From Chryseobacterium sp. JV274 (GTDB lineage: Bacteria > Bacteroidota > Bacteroidia > Flavobacteriales > Weeksellaceae): a stretch of 64,000 nt of DNA. The notes under the pieces were generated by a model. It made no database searches and was not told the origin of the DNA. It saw only the letters and a program-made list of their open reading frames with translations. Positions 35,343-44,717 of the stretch are shown here, one piece after another; within the stretch, counting starts at the first letter, position 1, and each line of letters starts with the position of its first letter. The stretch lies in NCBI RefSeq assembly GCF_903969135.1, contig NZ_LR824569.1:2542001-2606000 (forward strand), written 5' to 3'. The position numbers and the translations under genes are program-made.

Positions 35343-35897
35343 ATGATTTCAGAGAAAATAATTTTAGGTATTGACCCGGGAACAGCTGTGATGGGGTTTG
35401 GCATTATCTCCGTAAAAAAAGGAAAAATGGAGATGGTTTCTATCCATGAACTGATCTTAAAAAAATATCCCAACCACGAAACAAAGCTCAAATATATTTT
35501 TGAAAGAACGCTGTCTCTCATCGATGAGTTTCATCCTGATGAAGTTGCTCTTGAAGCTCCTTTCTTTGGAAAAAACGTACAGAGTATGCTTAAACTTGGC
35601 CGTGCACAGGGAGTTGCCATGGCTGCCAGCCTTTACAGAAATATCCCTATCACCGAATATTCTCCGAAAAAAATTAAAATGGCCATCACCGGAAACGGAA
35701 ACGCCAGTAAAGAACAGGTGGCAGGGATGCTTCAGAATCTTCTTAATTTAAAAGAATTCCCTACCAAATACCTGGATGCCTCTGACGGGCTTGCCGTTGC
35801 CGTATGTCATCATTTTAATTCCGGAACAATAGCAGATACCAAATCATATTCCGGATGGGATAGTTTTTTGAAACAGAATCCTGATAGATTGAAGTGA
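35343..35897 (+). CDS. ruvC: Holliday junction resolvase RuvC
   Basis: Endonuclease that resolves Holliday junctions with RuvAB. 184 residues. The catalytic acidic residues are visible: Asp in LGIDPGTAVMGFG (about residue 11), Glu in EVALEAPFFGKN (about 70) and the Asp pair in LDASDGLAVAVCHH (about 143-146). The length is normal. The gene is single and its promoter nearly abuts the start codon. It has no obvious terminator before the DUF4407 promoter. Confidence 0.95.
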   Translation: MISEKIILGIDPGTAVMGFGIISVKKGKMEMVSIHELILKKYPNHETKLKYIFERTLSLIDEFHPDEVALEAPFFGKNVQSMLKLGRAQGVAMAASLYRNIPITEYSPKKIKMAITGNGNASKEQVAGMLQNLLNLKEFPTKYLDASDGLAVAVCHHFNSGTIADTKSYSGWDSFLKQNPDRLK

Positions 35898-36026
35898 TCT
35901 TGATCTTCTCCTTGAAAATTTCAAAAAAGTAAATTTAATCGTCTTAAAAACAGTTTTTTACGAAAACACATTCAATTACTTGGTAAAACATAATACTATC
36001 TTTTACATTGGTATGATTTTTAGTAT

Positions 36027-36034
36027 TACCTTTG
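36027..36034 (+). promoter_or_regulatory. -7 box TACCTTTG of the DUF4407 gene
   Basis: TAnnTTTG match 15 bases before the ATG at 36050. The TTG at 36032 lies inside it and is not a start. Confidence 0.6.
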
Positions 36035-36049
36035 TATAAATTTTCAGTT

Positions 36050-37120
36050 ATGAAAACAAACCAACAAACTATAAATCAAGGGACTCATAAAATAAACTGG
36101 TTCCAAAAGTTTCTGATGGTGTGTTCCGGCGGGAACATCCATATCTTAAGAAAGACTCCGAGTGAATGGAATAAATTTTCAGGGATTGGAGGGATTGTAC
36201 TTTTCACTGCAGTATTTGCCACTTTATCTGCAGGCTACGCGATGTATACCGTTTTTGACAACATTTGGGCAGCTGTAGGATTTGGAATTCTTTGGGGATT
36301 GATGATTTTTAATCTTGACCGTTATATCGTTTCTTCCATTAAAAAAACAGGAACATGGTGGAATCAGATTCTGATGGCTATTCCCCGTCTTATCCTAGCC
36401 ACATTTTTAGGGATTATTATTTCTAAACCATTAGAGCTTAAAATTTTTGAGAAAGAGGTAAATAAACAGTTGAATACCATCATTCAAAGGAATAAAAAGC
36501 AGCTTCAGGGTGAAATGAATGGAAGGATTCTTCAACAGAGCGGCCCTTTTGAAACCGAAAAACAGCAGATTTCAGGAAAAATAGCACAGTATCAGAAATC
36601 CTATGATTCTGCTTCAGTAGAACTTGAAAAAGAAATTCTGGGAAAACAATCGGGTCTAACCAGTGGAAAAGAGGGTTACGGACCGAATGCTAAACGTAAA
36701 CAGGAATTAAAAGTGCAACGCAGACAGGATCTTGAGAATTATCAAAAACAAGCTGCTCCCAGACTGGAATATTTAGACAAAGAAATATCCAAGGTATATA
36801 CGAATCTGGAAACAGAAAGAAAATCTACAGAGACTTTTGAGGACAAATTCAATGGGTTTGCAGCAAGACTTCAGGCACTGGATGAACTGGGTAAGAATTC
36901 AGCGATTATAGGATTGGCAGCAGCTTTTATTATGGGACTGTTCATCTGTCTTGAGATCTCTCCGGTTCTGGTAAAATTAATTTCTCATATAGGGCCTTAC
37001 GATTATCTTTTAGAAAAAACAGAAAATGATTTCAGGTTGTATTCCAAAGAGAAAATTGAAAAAGGAAACGCTCTGACAGATTTCAGAATTGAAGATTTTA
37101 AGGATAATCTGAAAAATTAA
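36050..37120 (+). CDS. DUF4407 membrane protein
   Basis: 356 residues from the ATG at 36050. The N-terminal signature is FQKFLMVCSGGNIHILRKTP, then membrane segments (GIGGIVLFTAVFATLSAGYAMY, IWAAVGFGILWGLMIFNLDRYIV, IPRLILATFLGIIISKPLELKIF). A long Lys/Glu/Gln-rich segment (about 150-275) is likely coiled coil outside the membrane, and a last membrane segment lies at about 290 (IGLAAAFIMGLFICLEISPVLVK, given by position). Widespread in Bacteroidota and of unknown function. Confidence 0.85.
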   Translation: MKTNQQTINQGTHKINWFQKFLMVCSGGNIHILRKTPSEWNKFSGIGGIVLFTAVFATLSAGYAMYTVFDNIWAAVGFGILWGLMIFNLDRYIVSSIKKTGTWWNQILMAIPRLILATFLGIIISKPLELKIFEKEVNKQLNTIIQRNKKQLQGEMNGRILQQSGPFETEKQQISGKIAQYQKSYDSASVELEKEILGKQSGLTSGKEGYGPNAKRKQELKVQRRQDLENYQKQAAPRLEYLDKEISKVYTNLETERKSTETFEDKFNGFAARLQALDELGKNSAIIGLAAAFIMGLFICLEISPVLVKLISHIGPYDYLLEKTENDFRLYSKEKIEKGNALTDFRIEDFKDNLKN

Positions 37121-37201
37121 TGATCATCTGCATTGGCTATTGAGCAATTTAAACATTAGAGAAAAAATCTATAAAAAATTAATATTTCATTAATAAAATC
37201 T

Positions 37202-37231
37202 ACCTTTCATTAAATTAATGAAAGGTTTTTA
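37202..37231 (+). terminator. Intrinsic terminator of the DUF4407 gene
   Basis: ACCTTTCATTAA (37202-37213) pairs with TTAATGAAAGGT (37215-37226), then Ts. Confidence 0.8.
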
Positions 37232-37293
37232 TTTTTATAATTGATTATATGTGAAATATTTTCTAATTTTATATTACTTAAAACCTTGTCATC

Positions 37294-37887
37294 ATGAAAA
37301 ATTTATTTCTTGCATGTACACTGCTGATCTGCGGTGCATTTGCCCCTGCTTTAAAAGCTCAGGCATCAGAACCATTTTTAGGGCAAATAGCCTTTGTACC
37401 TTATAATTTTGCACCAAAATACTGGGCAGAATGTAATGGGCAGATCCTGCCTATCGCTCAAAATCAAGCACTTTTTTCATTGTTAGGAACTACTTATGGA
37501 GGAAATGGAACAACCACATTTGCTTTACCCGATATGAGGGGAAGAGTTCTTGTTCATAACGGACAGGCTCCTGGAGGGCCAACAAGCTACACTATGGGAG
37601 AAACCGGCGGAACTGAAAGTGTAACATTATTGATAACACAAATGCCAGCTCACAATCATACTGTAAATGCCGTAACAGCGGAAGGAAATCAAAATTCACC
37701 AACAAATAATCTTCCGGCAGACACCAAAATTCTCGATAAAGAATATTCCGACGCAGCGGCCAATACTACGATGAAAAGCACAATGGTAGGAAACACAGGA
37801 GGAAGCCAGCCTCATGAAAACAGACCTCCCTTTATCACGCTGAAATGCATCATTGCATTGGCCGGAGTTTTCCCATCACAAAATTAA
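37294..37887 (+). CDS. Secreted tail-collar (microcystin-dependent-protein-like) protein
   Basis: 197 residues. The signal peptide ends in LKAQ. The phage tail-collar domain signature spans residues 28-90: GQIAFVPYNFAPKYWAECNGQ, LFSLLGTTYGGNGTTTFALPDMRGR. The C-terminal part has MPAHNHTV and RPPFITLKCIIALAG, as in microcystin-dependent proteins. Such domains come from phage short-tail fibres but are common in bacterial chromosomes. Here a signal peptide and a Bacteroidota-type neighbour argue for a surface protein. The next gene, 5 bases on, encodes a T9SS cargo. Confidence 0.85.
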   Translation: MKNLFLACTLLICGAFAPALKAQASEPFLGQIAFVPYNFAPKYWAECNGQILPIAQNQALFSLLGTTYGGNGTTTFALPDMRGRVLVHNGQAPGGPTSYTMGETGGTESVTLLITQMPAHNHTVNAVTAEGNQNSPTNNLPADTKILDKEYSDAAANTTMKSTMVGNTGGSQPHENRPPFITLKCIIALAGVFPSQN

Positions 37888-37892
37888 CGGTT

Positions 37893-38585
37893 ATGAAAAT
37901 TCTTTACTTATTATGTCTGCTCGCCGGAAGCTCAGCTTTTGCACAGACCATAACGTTTAATGGATGTCCTAATCTGTTTAGCAGCCCGCCGAATACATAT
38001 ACTTTTAACAAAACCGGAGTAGATGCTTTTAACAAAAATATTTATATGACGACCCCTATTGACGGCGGACAAGATTGTGATGGATTAGGCACCTGTGAAT
38101 TTAAAATCCAATGGAACAACACTCTTACAAGATGGGAATTTCTTGGTGATGAAGGAAACGGAACTTTTACGACCCCTTATCTGATTTATTATAATTCAAC
38201 AGGAAACAATTCTGTTCCGATACCACCAGGCAACAGCGTCGGAACCTGGGTTGAAAATACAGTAATGACTAACGGACAATGTGGCGGAAACCTTACTGCG
38301 GTAAATTCCACCATGACGGGTGACGTACAGACCACAACATTGGGAACTTCAGATCTTTCTCAACATAAAATCCAGATCTTCCCGAACCCTGTGACAGATT
38401 TCATTCGTATTTCCGGCATTGATGACGGATTATCTATCCAAATTTATAATATGGACGGACGACTTGTAAAAACTGAAATGTTTGATTCAAAAATTGATGT
38501 CTCACAACTTATTCCAGGTGGTTATATATTAAAAATAAATACCAGGAATTTCCAAACTCATCAATTTAAATTCGTGAAAAAATAA
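37893..38585 (+). CDS. T9SS type A cargo protein, unknown N-terminal domain
   Basis: 230 residues from the ATG at 37893 (MKILYLLCLLAGSSAFAQ signal). The upstream in-frame ATG at 37845 would overlap the preceding gene and bury the signal peptide. The N-terminal 140 residues have four cysteines (FNGCPN, QDCDGLGTCEF, GQCGGN) and look like a disulfide-stabilised beta domain. The last 75 residues are a type A sorting domain (IQIFPNPVTDFIRI, IYNMDGRLVK, IPGGYILKI). Operonic with the tail-collar protein (gap 5 bases). Function unknown. Confidence 0.75.
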   Translation: MKILYLLCLLAGSSAFAQTITFNGCPNLFSSPPNTYTFNKTGVDAFNKNIYMTTPIDGGQDCDGLGTCEFKIQWNNTLTRWEFLGDEGNGTFTTPYLIYYNSTGNNSVPIPPGNSVGTWVENTVMTNGQCGGNLTAVNSTMTGDVQTTTLGTSDLSQHKIQIFPNPVTDFIRISGIDDGLSIQIYNMDGRLVKTEMFDSKIDVSQLIPGGYILKINTRNFQTHQFKFVKK

Positions 38586-38613
38586 ACTACTATTTTACAG
38601 GAGCACATCTTTG

Positions 38614-38645
38614 AAGCTTTCGGAATTACCGGAAGCTTTTTATTT
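38614..38645 (+). terminator. Intrinsic terminator
   Basis: AAGCTTTCGG (38614-38623) pairs with CCGGAAGCTT (38629-38638), five-base loop, T-run. The next promoter begins within its T-run. Confidence 0.88.
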
Positions 38646-38648
38646 TTG
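38641..38648 (+). promoter_or_regulatory. -7 box TATTTTTG of the KTSC gene
   Basis: TAnnTTTG match overlapping the T-tract of the upstream terminator. It places transcription start near 38654, so ATGs at 38646 and 38649 are unlikely starts. Confidence 0.5.
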
Positions 38649-38669
38649 ATGATAAGGAACATTTATTGT

Positions 38670-38879
38670 ATGAACTGTAGCATGCCTTCAAGTGTTGTAC
38701 ATCATTTCATCTATTTCCCGGGTACTGAAATATTGAGGATTATATATCAGTCAGGAGCGGTTTATGACTATTTTAAAGTACCCTCTGATATCATAGAAAA
38801 GTTCGGAAAGGCAAAATCTAAAGGACAGTTTCTGAACAAAGTCATAAAGCCCAGATTTAAATATATTAGGATTGAATAA
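38670..38879 (+). CDS. KTSC domain protein
   Basis: 69 residues from the ATG at 38670; ATG 38682 (MPSSVVHHF) is an equally possible start and gives 65. The KTSC domain runs the full length: PSSVVHHF, LRIIYQSGAVYDYFKVP, and KGQFLNKVIKPRFKY. The Lys-Thr-Ser-Cys-type small domain is fused to lysyl-tRNA synthetases in some bacteria and occurs alone in others; its role is not known, nucleic-acid binding being suggested. Single gene between two terminators. Confidence 0.75.
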   Translation: MNCSMPSSVVHHFIYFPGTEILRIIYQSGAVYDYFKVPSDIIEKFGKAKSKGQFLNKVIKPRFKYIRIE

Positions 38880-38881
38880 AA

Positions 38882-38912
38882 AAATGTCCCCATTGAAATG
38901 GAGACATTTATA
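38882..38912. terminator. Bidirectional terminator
   Basis: AAATGTC (38882-38888) pairs with GACATTT (38903-38909) with one internal mismatch, then CCAT/ATGG and loop TGAA. Confidence 0.8.
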
Positions 38913-38933
38913 TTATTTTAAAATTTGATCAAT

Positions 38934-40802
38934 TTATTTGATGATCAATTTTGAAGTTTTAGAGTCTTTTCCGTTAGAAACCTGAATCATATATACTCCT
39001 TTTCCTAACTGCTGATCTACTTTGAAAATACCATTTCCTTCTTCAGTTGCAGACGGGCTTGCTACCAATCTTCCTGCCATATCAGAAATAGAAACTTTCA
39101 GGTTTTTACCATTTTTAGCTTTAATGAAGATTTTATCTCCGGTTGCTACCGGGTTAGGATACACTGTCAAATCACTATTATCAGCTTTCACTTCGTTTGT
39201 TCCTAAGTTAGTAACAAATTTCACTGTATAATCTTCAACCTGTCCGTACATTAATTGTCCACAAGGGGTCATGTTAGGATTCTCATCATCTACAAGAACT
39301 CTCATTCTTAATGGAGTATTCAATACCGTTGAAGCTGGAGCTGTAATTGTAGTACTGTAAGTACCTATTTCTGTAGCTGGATCTGCTATAATATTATCAG
39401 CAGAAGCTACAAGTTCAGAAGCTTCAAACGTTCCATTATTATTATAGTCAATCCAAACTCTTATTTCATTATTTGAACCTGATACATTTACCTGAAGGTT
39501 ATGTGTTCCCGTTGATGAAAGTTCAGTTGATGTAGCTTTCAGGCAGCTTGCTCCTGTATAGTCTTCATAAAAACTAGCATTATTATGCCAATATCCAGTA
39601 GTTGCATTATTAATACTTCCCAGTTTTACAAGAGTTGGTCCTACAAAATAATCATCTGCTGTAGTAATACCTGCGGGATTACATGTTGCAGCAATAGGCG
39701 TTCCAATCGCAGCAGCAGTAGATGGAGCTGTTCCTCCTAATGAAGAACTCAAAGATCCTCTCATTAAAAAGAAGTAAAGAGCAGCCCTGTCATGCTGTCC
39801 ATTGGTAAACTTAAATGCTATTGGATTGGTATAATTCATCATGTTATACTGTACTCCCTGATAGTTTGCTCCTGTACAATAATTCATATCATTGTTAGTA
39901 GGTGCAGGATCATTCAGTAAGCTTCTTGATCTTTCTGTATCACATACCTGATCATCATCTTTATTACAATCATTATAAGTCATCGCCGGGCAGTAGGTAG
40001 TAGAAGTAGTACCTTGTGGCGGTTGAGCGTTAGCATTACCAAATGTATGAAGTAATCCCATACTATGTCCAAATTCGTGTGCTAATGTAATATCATCCTG
40101 TAAAGTAACTACAAAAGATTTCATAAACGATTCGTAGTTATCATCAGAATTTTGAGGCAGACCTGCCCATCCCATAATACCATATGTTCCACCACCATCT
40201 ACTTTATTCATAATATAAATATTAAAGTAAGATGCCTCAGACCAGTGCGGAGCAATTGATTTAATCTGATCTGTAGTAACACCATTTGTACCACTACGTT
40301 TCACCCCATAAGTATCATATCCTGTAAGAGCTCCCCCGTTATATCTAACAATACCTGTAGTAGCATTACAGTTAGGATCCCTTTTAGCCAACACCAATTT
40401 AATCGGCATTGTAGCTGCAGTACCAAAATCTGCGGGAATTCCCTGAGCCCACTGATAAGTACCTGCATACATTTGATTGCAATGATCCAACCACGCCTGA
40501 ATTTGTGCATCACTCTTATTATAAGTAGTTCCAATAGCAGCTCCTGTAGGTGCTATTACGTGTACTACAACAGGAATTTCATAAACTCCATTTACAATTT
40601 TGTATGCACTTCCACCTTTAGCAGTAGTATTTTGATTACTGCTAATAATTTTGTTACGCATATTGCGAACCATTTCATCAATTTCCGCATTCTGTTTCTG
40701 GTGTACTCTCTGTTCATTATCAAAGTCACACCATTCTTTTTTTTGCTGTGCTGATATTGAAAGGGATAGTAGCAATGCCCCACAAAGGATAGTTTTCTTC
40801 AT
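38934..40802 (-). CDS. Secreted M43-type (pappalysin-like) metalloprotease with GEVED and T9SS domains
   Basis: 622 residues. The signal peptide ends in SISAQ. The metzincin zinc site is HEFGHSMGLLHTF at about residue 242 (HExxHxxGxxH) and the Met-turn YNMMNY at about 320, as in M43 peptidases. About 395-530 is a GEVED-type beta domain (VWIDYNNNGTFEASELV, MRVLVDDENP, GQVEDYTV). The type A sorting domain closes the protein (LTVYPNPVATGDKIFI, GKGVYMIQVSNG). Exported via T9SS as an extracellular protease. Monocistronic; substrate unknown. Confidence 0.92.
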   Translation of the reverse strand: MKKTILCGALLLSLSISAQQKKEWCDFDNEQRVHQKQNAEIDEMVRNMRNKIISSNQNTTAKGGSAYKIVNGVYEIPVVVHVIAPTGAAIGTTYNKSDAQIQAWLDHCNQMYAGTYQWAQGIPADFGTAATMPIKLVLAKRDPNCNATTGIVRYNGGALTGYDTYGVKRSGTNGVTTDQIKSIAPHWSEASYFNIYIMNKVDGGGTYGIMGWAGLPQNSDDNYESFMKSFVVTLQDDITLAHEFGHSMGLLHTFGNANAQPPQGTTSTTYCPAMTYNDCNKDDDQVCDTERSRSLLNDPAPTNNDMNYCTGANYQGVQYNMMNYTNPIAFKFTNGQHDRAALYFFLMRGSLSSSLGGTAPSTAAAIGTPIAATCNPAGITTADDYFVGPTLVKLGSINNATTGYWHNNASFYEDYTGASCLKATSTELSSTGTHNLQVNVSGSNNEIRVWIDYNNNGTFEASELVASADNIIADPATEIGTYSTTITAPASTVLNTPLRMRVLVDDENPNMTPCGQLMYGQVEDYTVKFVTNLGTNEVKADNSDLTVYPNPVATGDKIFIKAKNGKNLKVSISDMAGRLVASPSATEEGNGIFKVDQQLGKGVYMIQVSNGKDSKTSKLIIK

Positions 40803-41092
40803 TACAATAATTTAAAAAAATTAAACAAGTTGAAAATTCATTAATTTCACATATCAATCAACAATATTTATCATCAAAACCAATGTAAAATTTTAAATTT
40901 CACTTCAGTTAGTAGAAAAAAGTTCATTATTGTTACATTTTTAAACGAAAATAAAATTAACATCACTTCAAACTACTATTACTTTATTTAATTTTTCCTT
41001 AAAAAAATACACAGAATAAAGAGAAATATATAATTTTAAAAACCAAACATATAAAAGCAAATTACTATTAATCAATAAGTTAAAATACAAAT
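40803..41092. other. AT-rich intergenic region, no gene seen
   Basis: About 290 bases with more than three-quarters A/T between the M43 start and the guaB terminator. No frame of useful length and no exact TAnnTTTG box in the right place for the M43 gene, so that promoter may be of another type or regulated. Confidence 0.5.
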
Positions 41093-41095
41093 GCA

Positions 41096-41128
41096 AAATA
41101 AAAAAACCGCACTAATTGTGCGGTTTTT
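41096..41128 (-). terminator. Intrinsic terminator of guaB
   Basis: AAAAACCGCAC (41102-41112) pairs with GTGCGGTTTTT (41118-41128); on the minus strand a run of Ts follows. Confidence 0.9.
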
Positions 41129-41151
41129 AATATATAAATTCAATTATAATT

Positions 41152-42612
41152 TTATAAAGAATAATTCGGAGCCTCCTGTGTAATAATTACATCATGAGGG
41201 TGGGATTCTTTCAATCCGCTTCCTGTAATCATTACCAGTTTAGAATCTCTTTGCAGTGTTTCAATATCCTTAGATCCACAGTATCCCATACCGGCTCTTA
41301 GACCTCCTGTCAACTGGAAAATTACATCTTCCAATTTTCCTTTATGCGGAACCCTTCCTTCGATTCCTTCCGGAACGAATTTTTTAGCTTCACTTTGGAA
41401 ATATCTCTCTTTGCCTCCTCTCTTCATAGCAGAAAGACTTCCCATACCTTGGTAAGACTTGAATTTTCTTCCCTGGAAAATAATTTCTTCCCCTGGTGCT
41501 TCATCTGTACCCGCTAAAAGAGAACCAAGCATTACTGCTCCTGCTCCACTTGCAATCGCTTTAACAATATCTCCTGAAAGTTTGATTCCACCATCAGCAA
41601 TTACCGTTACATTTTGTGACTTAGCATATTCGTAAACGTTATAGATCGCAGATAACTGAGGAACCCCTACTCCTGCAACTACTCTTGTTGTACAGATAGA
41701 ACCCGGGCCTACTCCAACTTTCAGTACGTTAGCTCCAGCTTTAATAAGGTCTTTAGCAGCTTCTGCAGTTACAATATTTCCACCTACAACATCAAGGTTT
41801 GGATATGCTTTTCTGATTTCTGAGATTTTATCTAAAACTCCTTTAGAATGACCGTGAGCTGAATCAATTGCTACAATATCAACTCCTGCCTGTACCAAAG
41901 CCTCAATTCTTGCCAATGTATCTTCTCCTACTCCTACTCCTGCTCCTACGATAAGACGACCATTCTGGTCTTTATTAGCGTTTGGATATTCCAATTGATT
42001 ATCAATATCCTTGATCGTGATTAATCCTACAAGCTTATTATCTTTATCTACAATAGGAAGTTTTTCAACTCTGTTTTTAAGAAGGATTTCTTTTGCCTTT
42101 TCAAGGTTGGTATCTTTGTCTGAAGTGATCAGATTTTCTTTGGTCATGATCTCTTCCACTTTCATATCAAGGTTTTCCTGATATTTTACATCTCTGTTGG
42201 TAATAATTCCGATCAGAACATTATTAGGATCTACCACCGGAAGACCGGAAATCTTATATCTTGACATAAGATCTCTAGCTTCACCTAAAGTATGATCTTT
42301 AGATAATGTAACCGGATCTGAGATCATTCCGTTTTCGGAACGCTTTACACGGTTTACCTGAGCTGCCTGCTCATCGATCGTCATGTTTTTGTGGATAAAA
42401 CCTAATCCTCCAACTCTTGCTAAAGCAATAGCCAGATCAGCTTCAGTAACAGTGTCCATCGCAGCGGAAACTATCGGAACATTCAGCGTGATTTTGTCGG
42501 TAAGTCTTGATTTTAATGAAACCTGGTTAGGTAAAACTTCTGAATAAGAAGGGACTAGAAGAACGTCATCGAAAGTGATGGCTGTCTCTACAATTTTGTT
42601 ATGAATAGACAT
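41152..42612 (-). CDS. guaB: IMP dehydrogenase
   Basis: Oxidises IMP to XMP with NAD+, the first step of GMP synthesis. 486 residues, normal length. The catalytic Cys is in [15 protein letters not shown] (about residue 305); the IMP phosphate site is GGNIV and [10 protein letters not shown]; the flap is GYCGSKD. Two CBS domains are inserted at about 95-205 ([15 protein letters not shown]), the usual allosteric Bateman module. It starts 14 bases after its -7 box and is transcribed alone. Confidence 0.97.
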   Translation of the reverse strand: MSIHNKIVETAITFDDVLLVPSYSEVLPNQVSLKSRLTDKITLNVPIVSAAMDTVTEADLAIALARVGGLGFIHKNMTIDEQAAQVNRVKRSENGMISDPVTLSKDHTLGEARDLMSRYKISGLPVVDPNNVLIGIITNRDVKYQENLDMKVEEIMTKENLITSDKDTNLEKAKEILLKNRVEKLPIVDKDNKLVGLITIKDIDNQLEYPNANKDQNGRLIVGAGVGVGEDTLARIEALVQAGVDIVAIDSAHGHSKGVLDKISEIRKAYPNLDVVGGNIVTAEAAKDLIKAGANVLKVGVGPGSICTTRVVAGVGVPQLSAIYNVYEYAKSQNVTVIADGGIKLSGDIVKAIASGAGAVMLGSLLAGTDEAPGEEIIFQGRKFKSYQGMGSLSAMKRGGKERYFQSEAKKFVPEGIEGRVPHKGKLEDVIFQLTGGLRAGMGYCGSKDIETLQRDSKLVMITGSGLKESHPHDVIITQEAPNYSL

Positions 42613-42626
42613 CTTTACTTTCTTTG

Positions 42627-42634
42627 CAAAATTA
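42627..42634 (-). promoter_or_regulatory. -7 box TAATTTTG of guaB
   Basis: Minus-strand TAnnTTTG match 14 bases before the ATG at 42612. Confidence 0.6.
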
Positions 42635-42703
42635 GGTTATTTTAGTGAGATATGAAAATCCTTTTTAATAGTTTAAATAAAATTTAATAATCAATAACTT
42701 AAA

Positions 42704-42734
42704 TCGAAAAAACCGTTCTTTTATCAGAACGGTT
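42704..42734 (-). terminator. Intrinsic terminator of the ECF sigma operon
   Basis: AACCGTTCT (42711-42719) pairs with AGAACGGTT (42726-42734), T-run on the minus strand. It lies 165 bases past the last stop codon; the bases between hold no gene. Confidence 0.82.
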
Positions 42735-42899
42735 ACGGTACAAAATAATTGAATATGTAGAAACTACTTGTTAAATCTGATTAAACTGGTTGTTAAAAGG
42801 CTTACTTGACCTGGTTTTCATTTTCACCTAAATTATTTTTATGGATGTATAATGTATTAGTTTTTCCAGGCTGCGAAAGTTTTGAGATTAGTGCAAGGA

Positions 42900-43403
42900 T
42901 TATTTAGCAGAAACTGAATTAATCATTTTTGAAATATCATCAGGAGTAAAGTTCCCTTTCACATCCACAAAAACCATATCCTGGCTATTGGAACCTACAG
43001 TGATCAGCATATTTTTAATAGCTTCTCCGTCTTGTTTTACCTTTATATTGACATTATCTCCATCGTGCTTAATGGTAGCCCATTCTTCGTAGTGATTATC
43101 ACTCAAATATTGGCTATAATCATTCAGCATTTCCTTACTCCCGTTTGTTACGGTAAGAACTTTTATTTTTGAAGCTTTCTTTACCAGGTTGACTGTTTCC
43201 TCACTTTCTCCTTCTTCCCTTAACGCTTTCTTAATATACGATTTAGCAAGAGCCATAGGTACATTAATACTTGCAAACCGCGCTCCTTTGAAATCATATT
43301 TTGAATTTTGAAAAAAATCGATATTCGGCTTTTCTGATACAATACACGACTGAAGCATACCTATTGTCAGAATAGCTAGGAAAATGTTTTTAAGAGTCTT
43401 CAT
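42900..43403 (-). CDS. DUF4252 lipoprotein
   Basis: 167 residues. Lipoprotein signal MKTLKNIFLAILTIGMLQSC (Cys20). The rest matches the DUF4252 pattern: an alpha/beta domain with IKVLTVTNGSKEMLNDYSQYL and the closing VDVKGNFTPDDISKMINSV, which the upstream DUF4252-DUF2807 protein also carries in the form of LNGKMKLSDVNKIIN. Last of four genes in the sigma-factor operon (11 bases after the preceding stop). The family is found near ECF sigma factors in Bacteroidota; function unknown. Probably the regulon's envelope product. Confidence 0.8.
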   Translation of the reverse strand: MKTLKNIFLAILTIGMLQSCIVSEKPNIDFFQNSKYDFKGARFASINVPMALAKSYIKKALREEGESEETVNLVKKASKIKVLTVTNGSKEMLNDYSQYLSDNHYEEWATIKHDGDNVNIKVKQDGEAIKNMLITVGSNSQDMVFVDVKGNFTPDDISKMINSVSAK

Positions 43404-43414
43404 AGTTTAGTTTT

Positions 43415-44701
43415 TTATTTGATTTGTCTGAAACTTCCTCCTGAAATTTTATCTACTTTGGCATCCAGTTCAGGGTTTCCTCTCAATTTTACTGCCGCTC
43501 CAGATGAAACACTTACTTTCAGCTTATCTGTTACCAGTAAGGAAAGACTTGCTCCTGAAGTAGATTCTACCACTGCTGTAGCGATCTTAAGATCATCTGC
43601 TTTACAAGAGGCTCCACTGCTGATATCAATTACGGCAGAGGCTGCCTCTCCGGATATGCTAACACTTGCGCCACTGGAAGTATCCAATGCAAGCTTTGGC
43701 GTTTTAATATCAACATCCAGTACAGATCCTGAGCTTACCTGCACTGCTGTAGCATCTTTTACATTGAATGTTCCTTTAATAATAGAACCAGAATCTGCTT
43801 CAATTGCCAAACTGTTTTCTGTAACCGGATTCACAGCTGTAAAGACACTTCCTGATGATGTTTTTATAGCGTTAATACTAGGTGCAGAAACATTAACATT
43901 AAGATTTTTAAATCTCAGGTTCCGAACTCCTTTATTGTCAACATATATTTTTAAAACTCCGTTTTCCACCTTTGTGATCACATATTGAAGCTTATCAGCA
44001 TCCGCAATAACTTTTACACTTTTTGTATTTTCCTGTTTATAGGTAACATTTACTCCTACGCTGGCATCTATCTTGGAAAATTCACCCACATTTCTGTTAT
44101 CTCCATTCAGGTAAGACGATGTATTACCCGAAGTAAGATCATTTCTCACGGAAGTTGTTACAGAAGAAGTGGTTGTTTCGCCGGAATTAATAATCTTGTT
44201 AACATCAGATAATTTCATTTTTCCATTAAGGATAAAAATAATATTTTCTTCTTTAGAATCAACATTGAACACCAAATTTTCAAGATAGTTATCTTTCTCA
44301 TCTTCAGCCAGAAATTTCATAGAAGTTCCATCGCTGCTCATAGACATCAGCTCGTTGAAGTTTAATGATTTTAAGGCATCATTTATTCTCGCCGTTTTAT
44401 CCTCGTTCATTTTTATATTGGCAAGATTCTCATCTTTTAAACGATCTGGGAAGGTAATTTTAGGAATAATTAAAATTTTAAGCCCATCCACATCGTTCAA
44501 AATCGGTTTTATTTTTCCGACATAGGCATCATCAACATCAATGGTATTCAATAGCTTGAACATCGGTTTTTTAATATTGATAGAGGTCACTCTACCCTTT
44601 TTTTCAAAATCCTGAAAAAGCTTGTCTAATTTCTCAGTCTGTGCAGAATAAGTTGCAAAGCTGCTTAGCATTACGGCTATTATAAAAAATATTTTTTTCA
44701 T
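43415..44701 (-). CDS. Exported DUF4252-DUF2807 fusion protein (beta-helix adhesin-like)
   Basis: 428 residues from the ATG at 44701 (MKKIFFIIAVMLSSFATYSAQ signal). An in-frame ATG at 44743 would overlap the upstream gene and is rejected. Residues 22-165 are DUF4252-like. Residues 205-425 are a DUF2807 (GIN, auto-transporter-adhesin-head-like) domain built of at least seven short repeats ending SSG[SA] (TSSGSV, ADSGSI, VSSGSV, TSSGAS, ISSGAS, STSGAS, VSSGAA), one per turn of a beta helix. Probably periplasmic or surface; role unknown. Confidence 0.8.
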   Translation of the reverse strand: MKKIFFIIAVMLSSFATYSAQTEKLDKLFQDFEKKGRVTSINIKKPMFKLLNTIDVDDAYVGKIKPILNDVDGLKILIIPKITFPDRLKDENLANIKMNEDKTARINDALKSLNFNELMSMSSDGTSMKFLAEDEKDNYLENLVFNVDSKEENIIFILNGKMKLSDVNKIINSGETTTSSVTTSVRNDLTSGNTSSYLNGDNRNVGEFSKIDASVGVNVTYKQENTKSVKVIADADKLQYVITKVENGVLKIYVDNKGVRNLRFKNLNVNVSAPSINAIKTSSGSVFTAVNPVTENSLAIEADSGSIIKGTFNVKDATAVQVSSGSVLDVDIKTPKLALDTSSGASVSISGEAASAVIDISSGASCKADDLKIATAVVESTSGASLSLLVTDKLKVSVSSGAAVKLRGNPELDAKVDKISGGSFRQIK

Positions 44702-44717
44702 GGGATTGTTCTGATTT

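Noticed and set aside
37294-37887. Prophage remnant suggested by the tail-collar domain
   Set aside because: No capsid, integrase, lysis or attachment-site sequences nearby; the protein has a signal peptide and a T9SS neighbour.
43419-43988. 189-codon plus-strand open frame opposite the DUF4252-DUF2807 gene
   Set aside because: Antisense shadow of a gene with clear repeats and signal peptide; its composition reflects the opposite frame.
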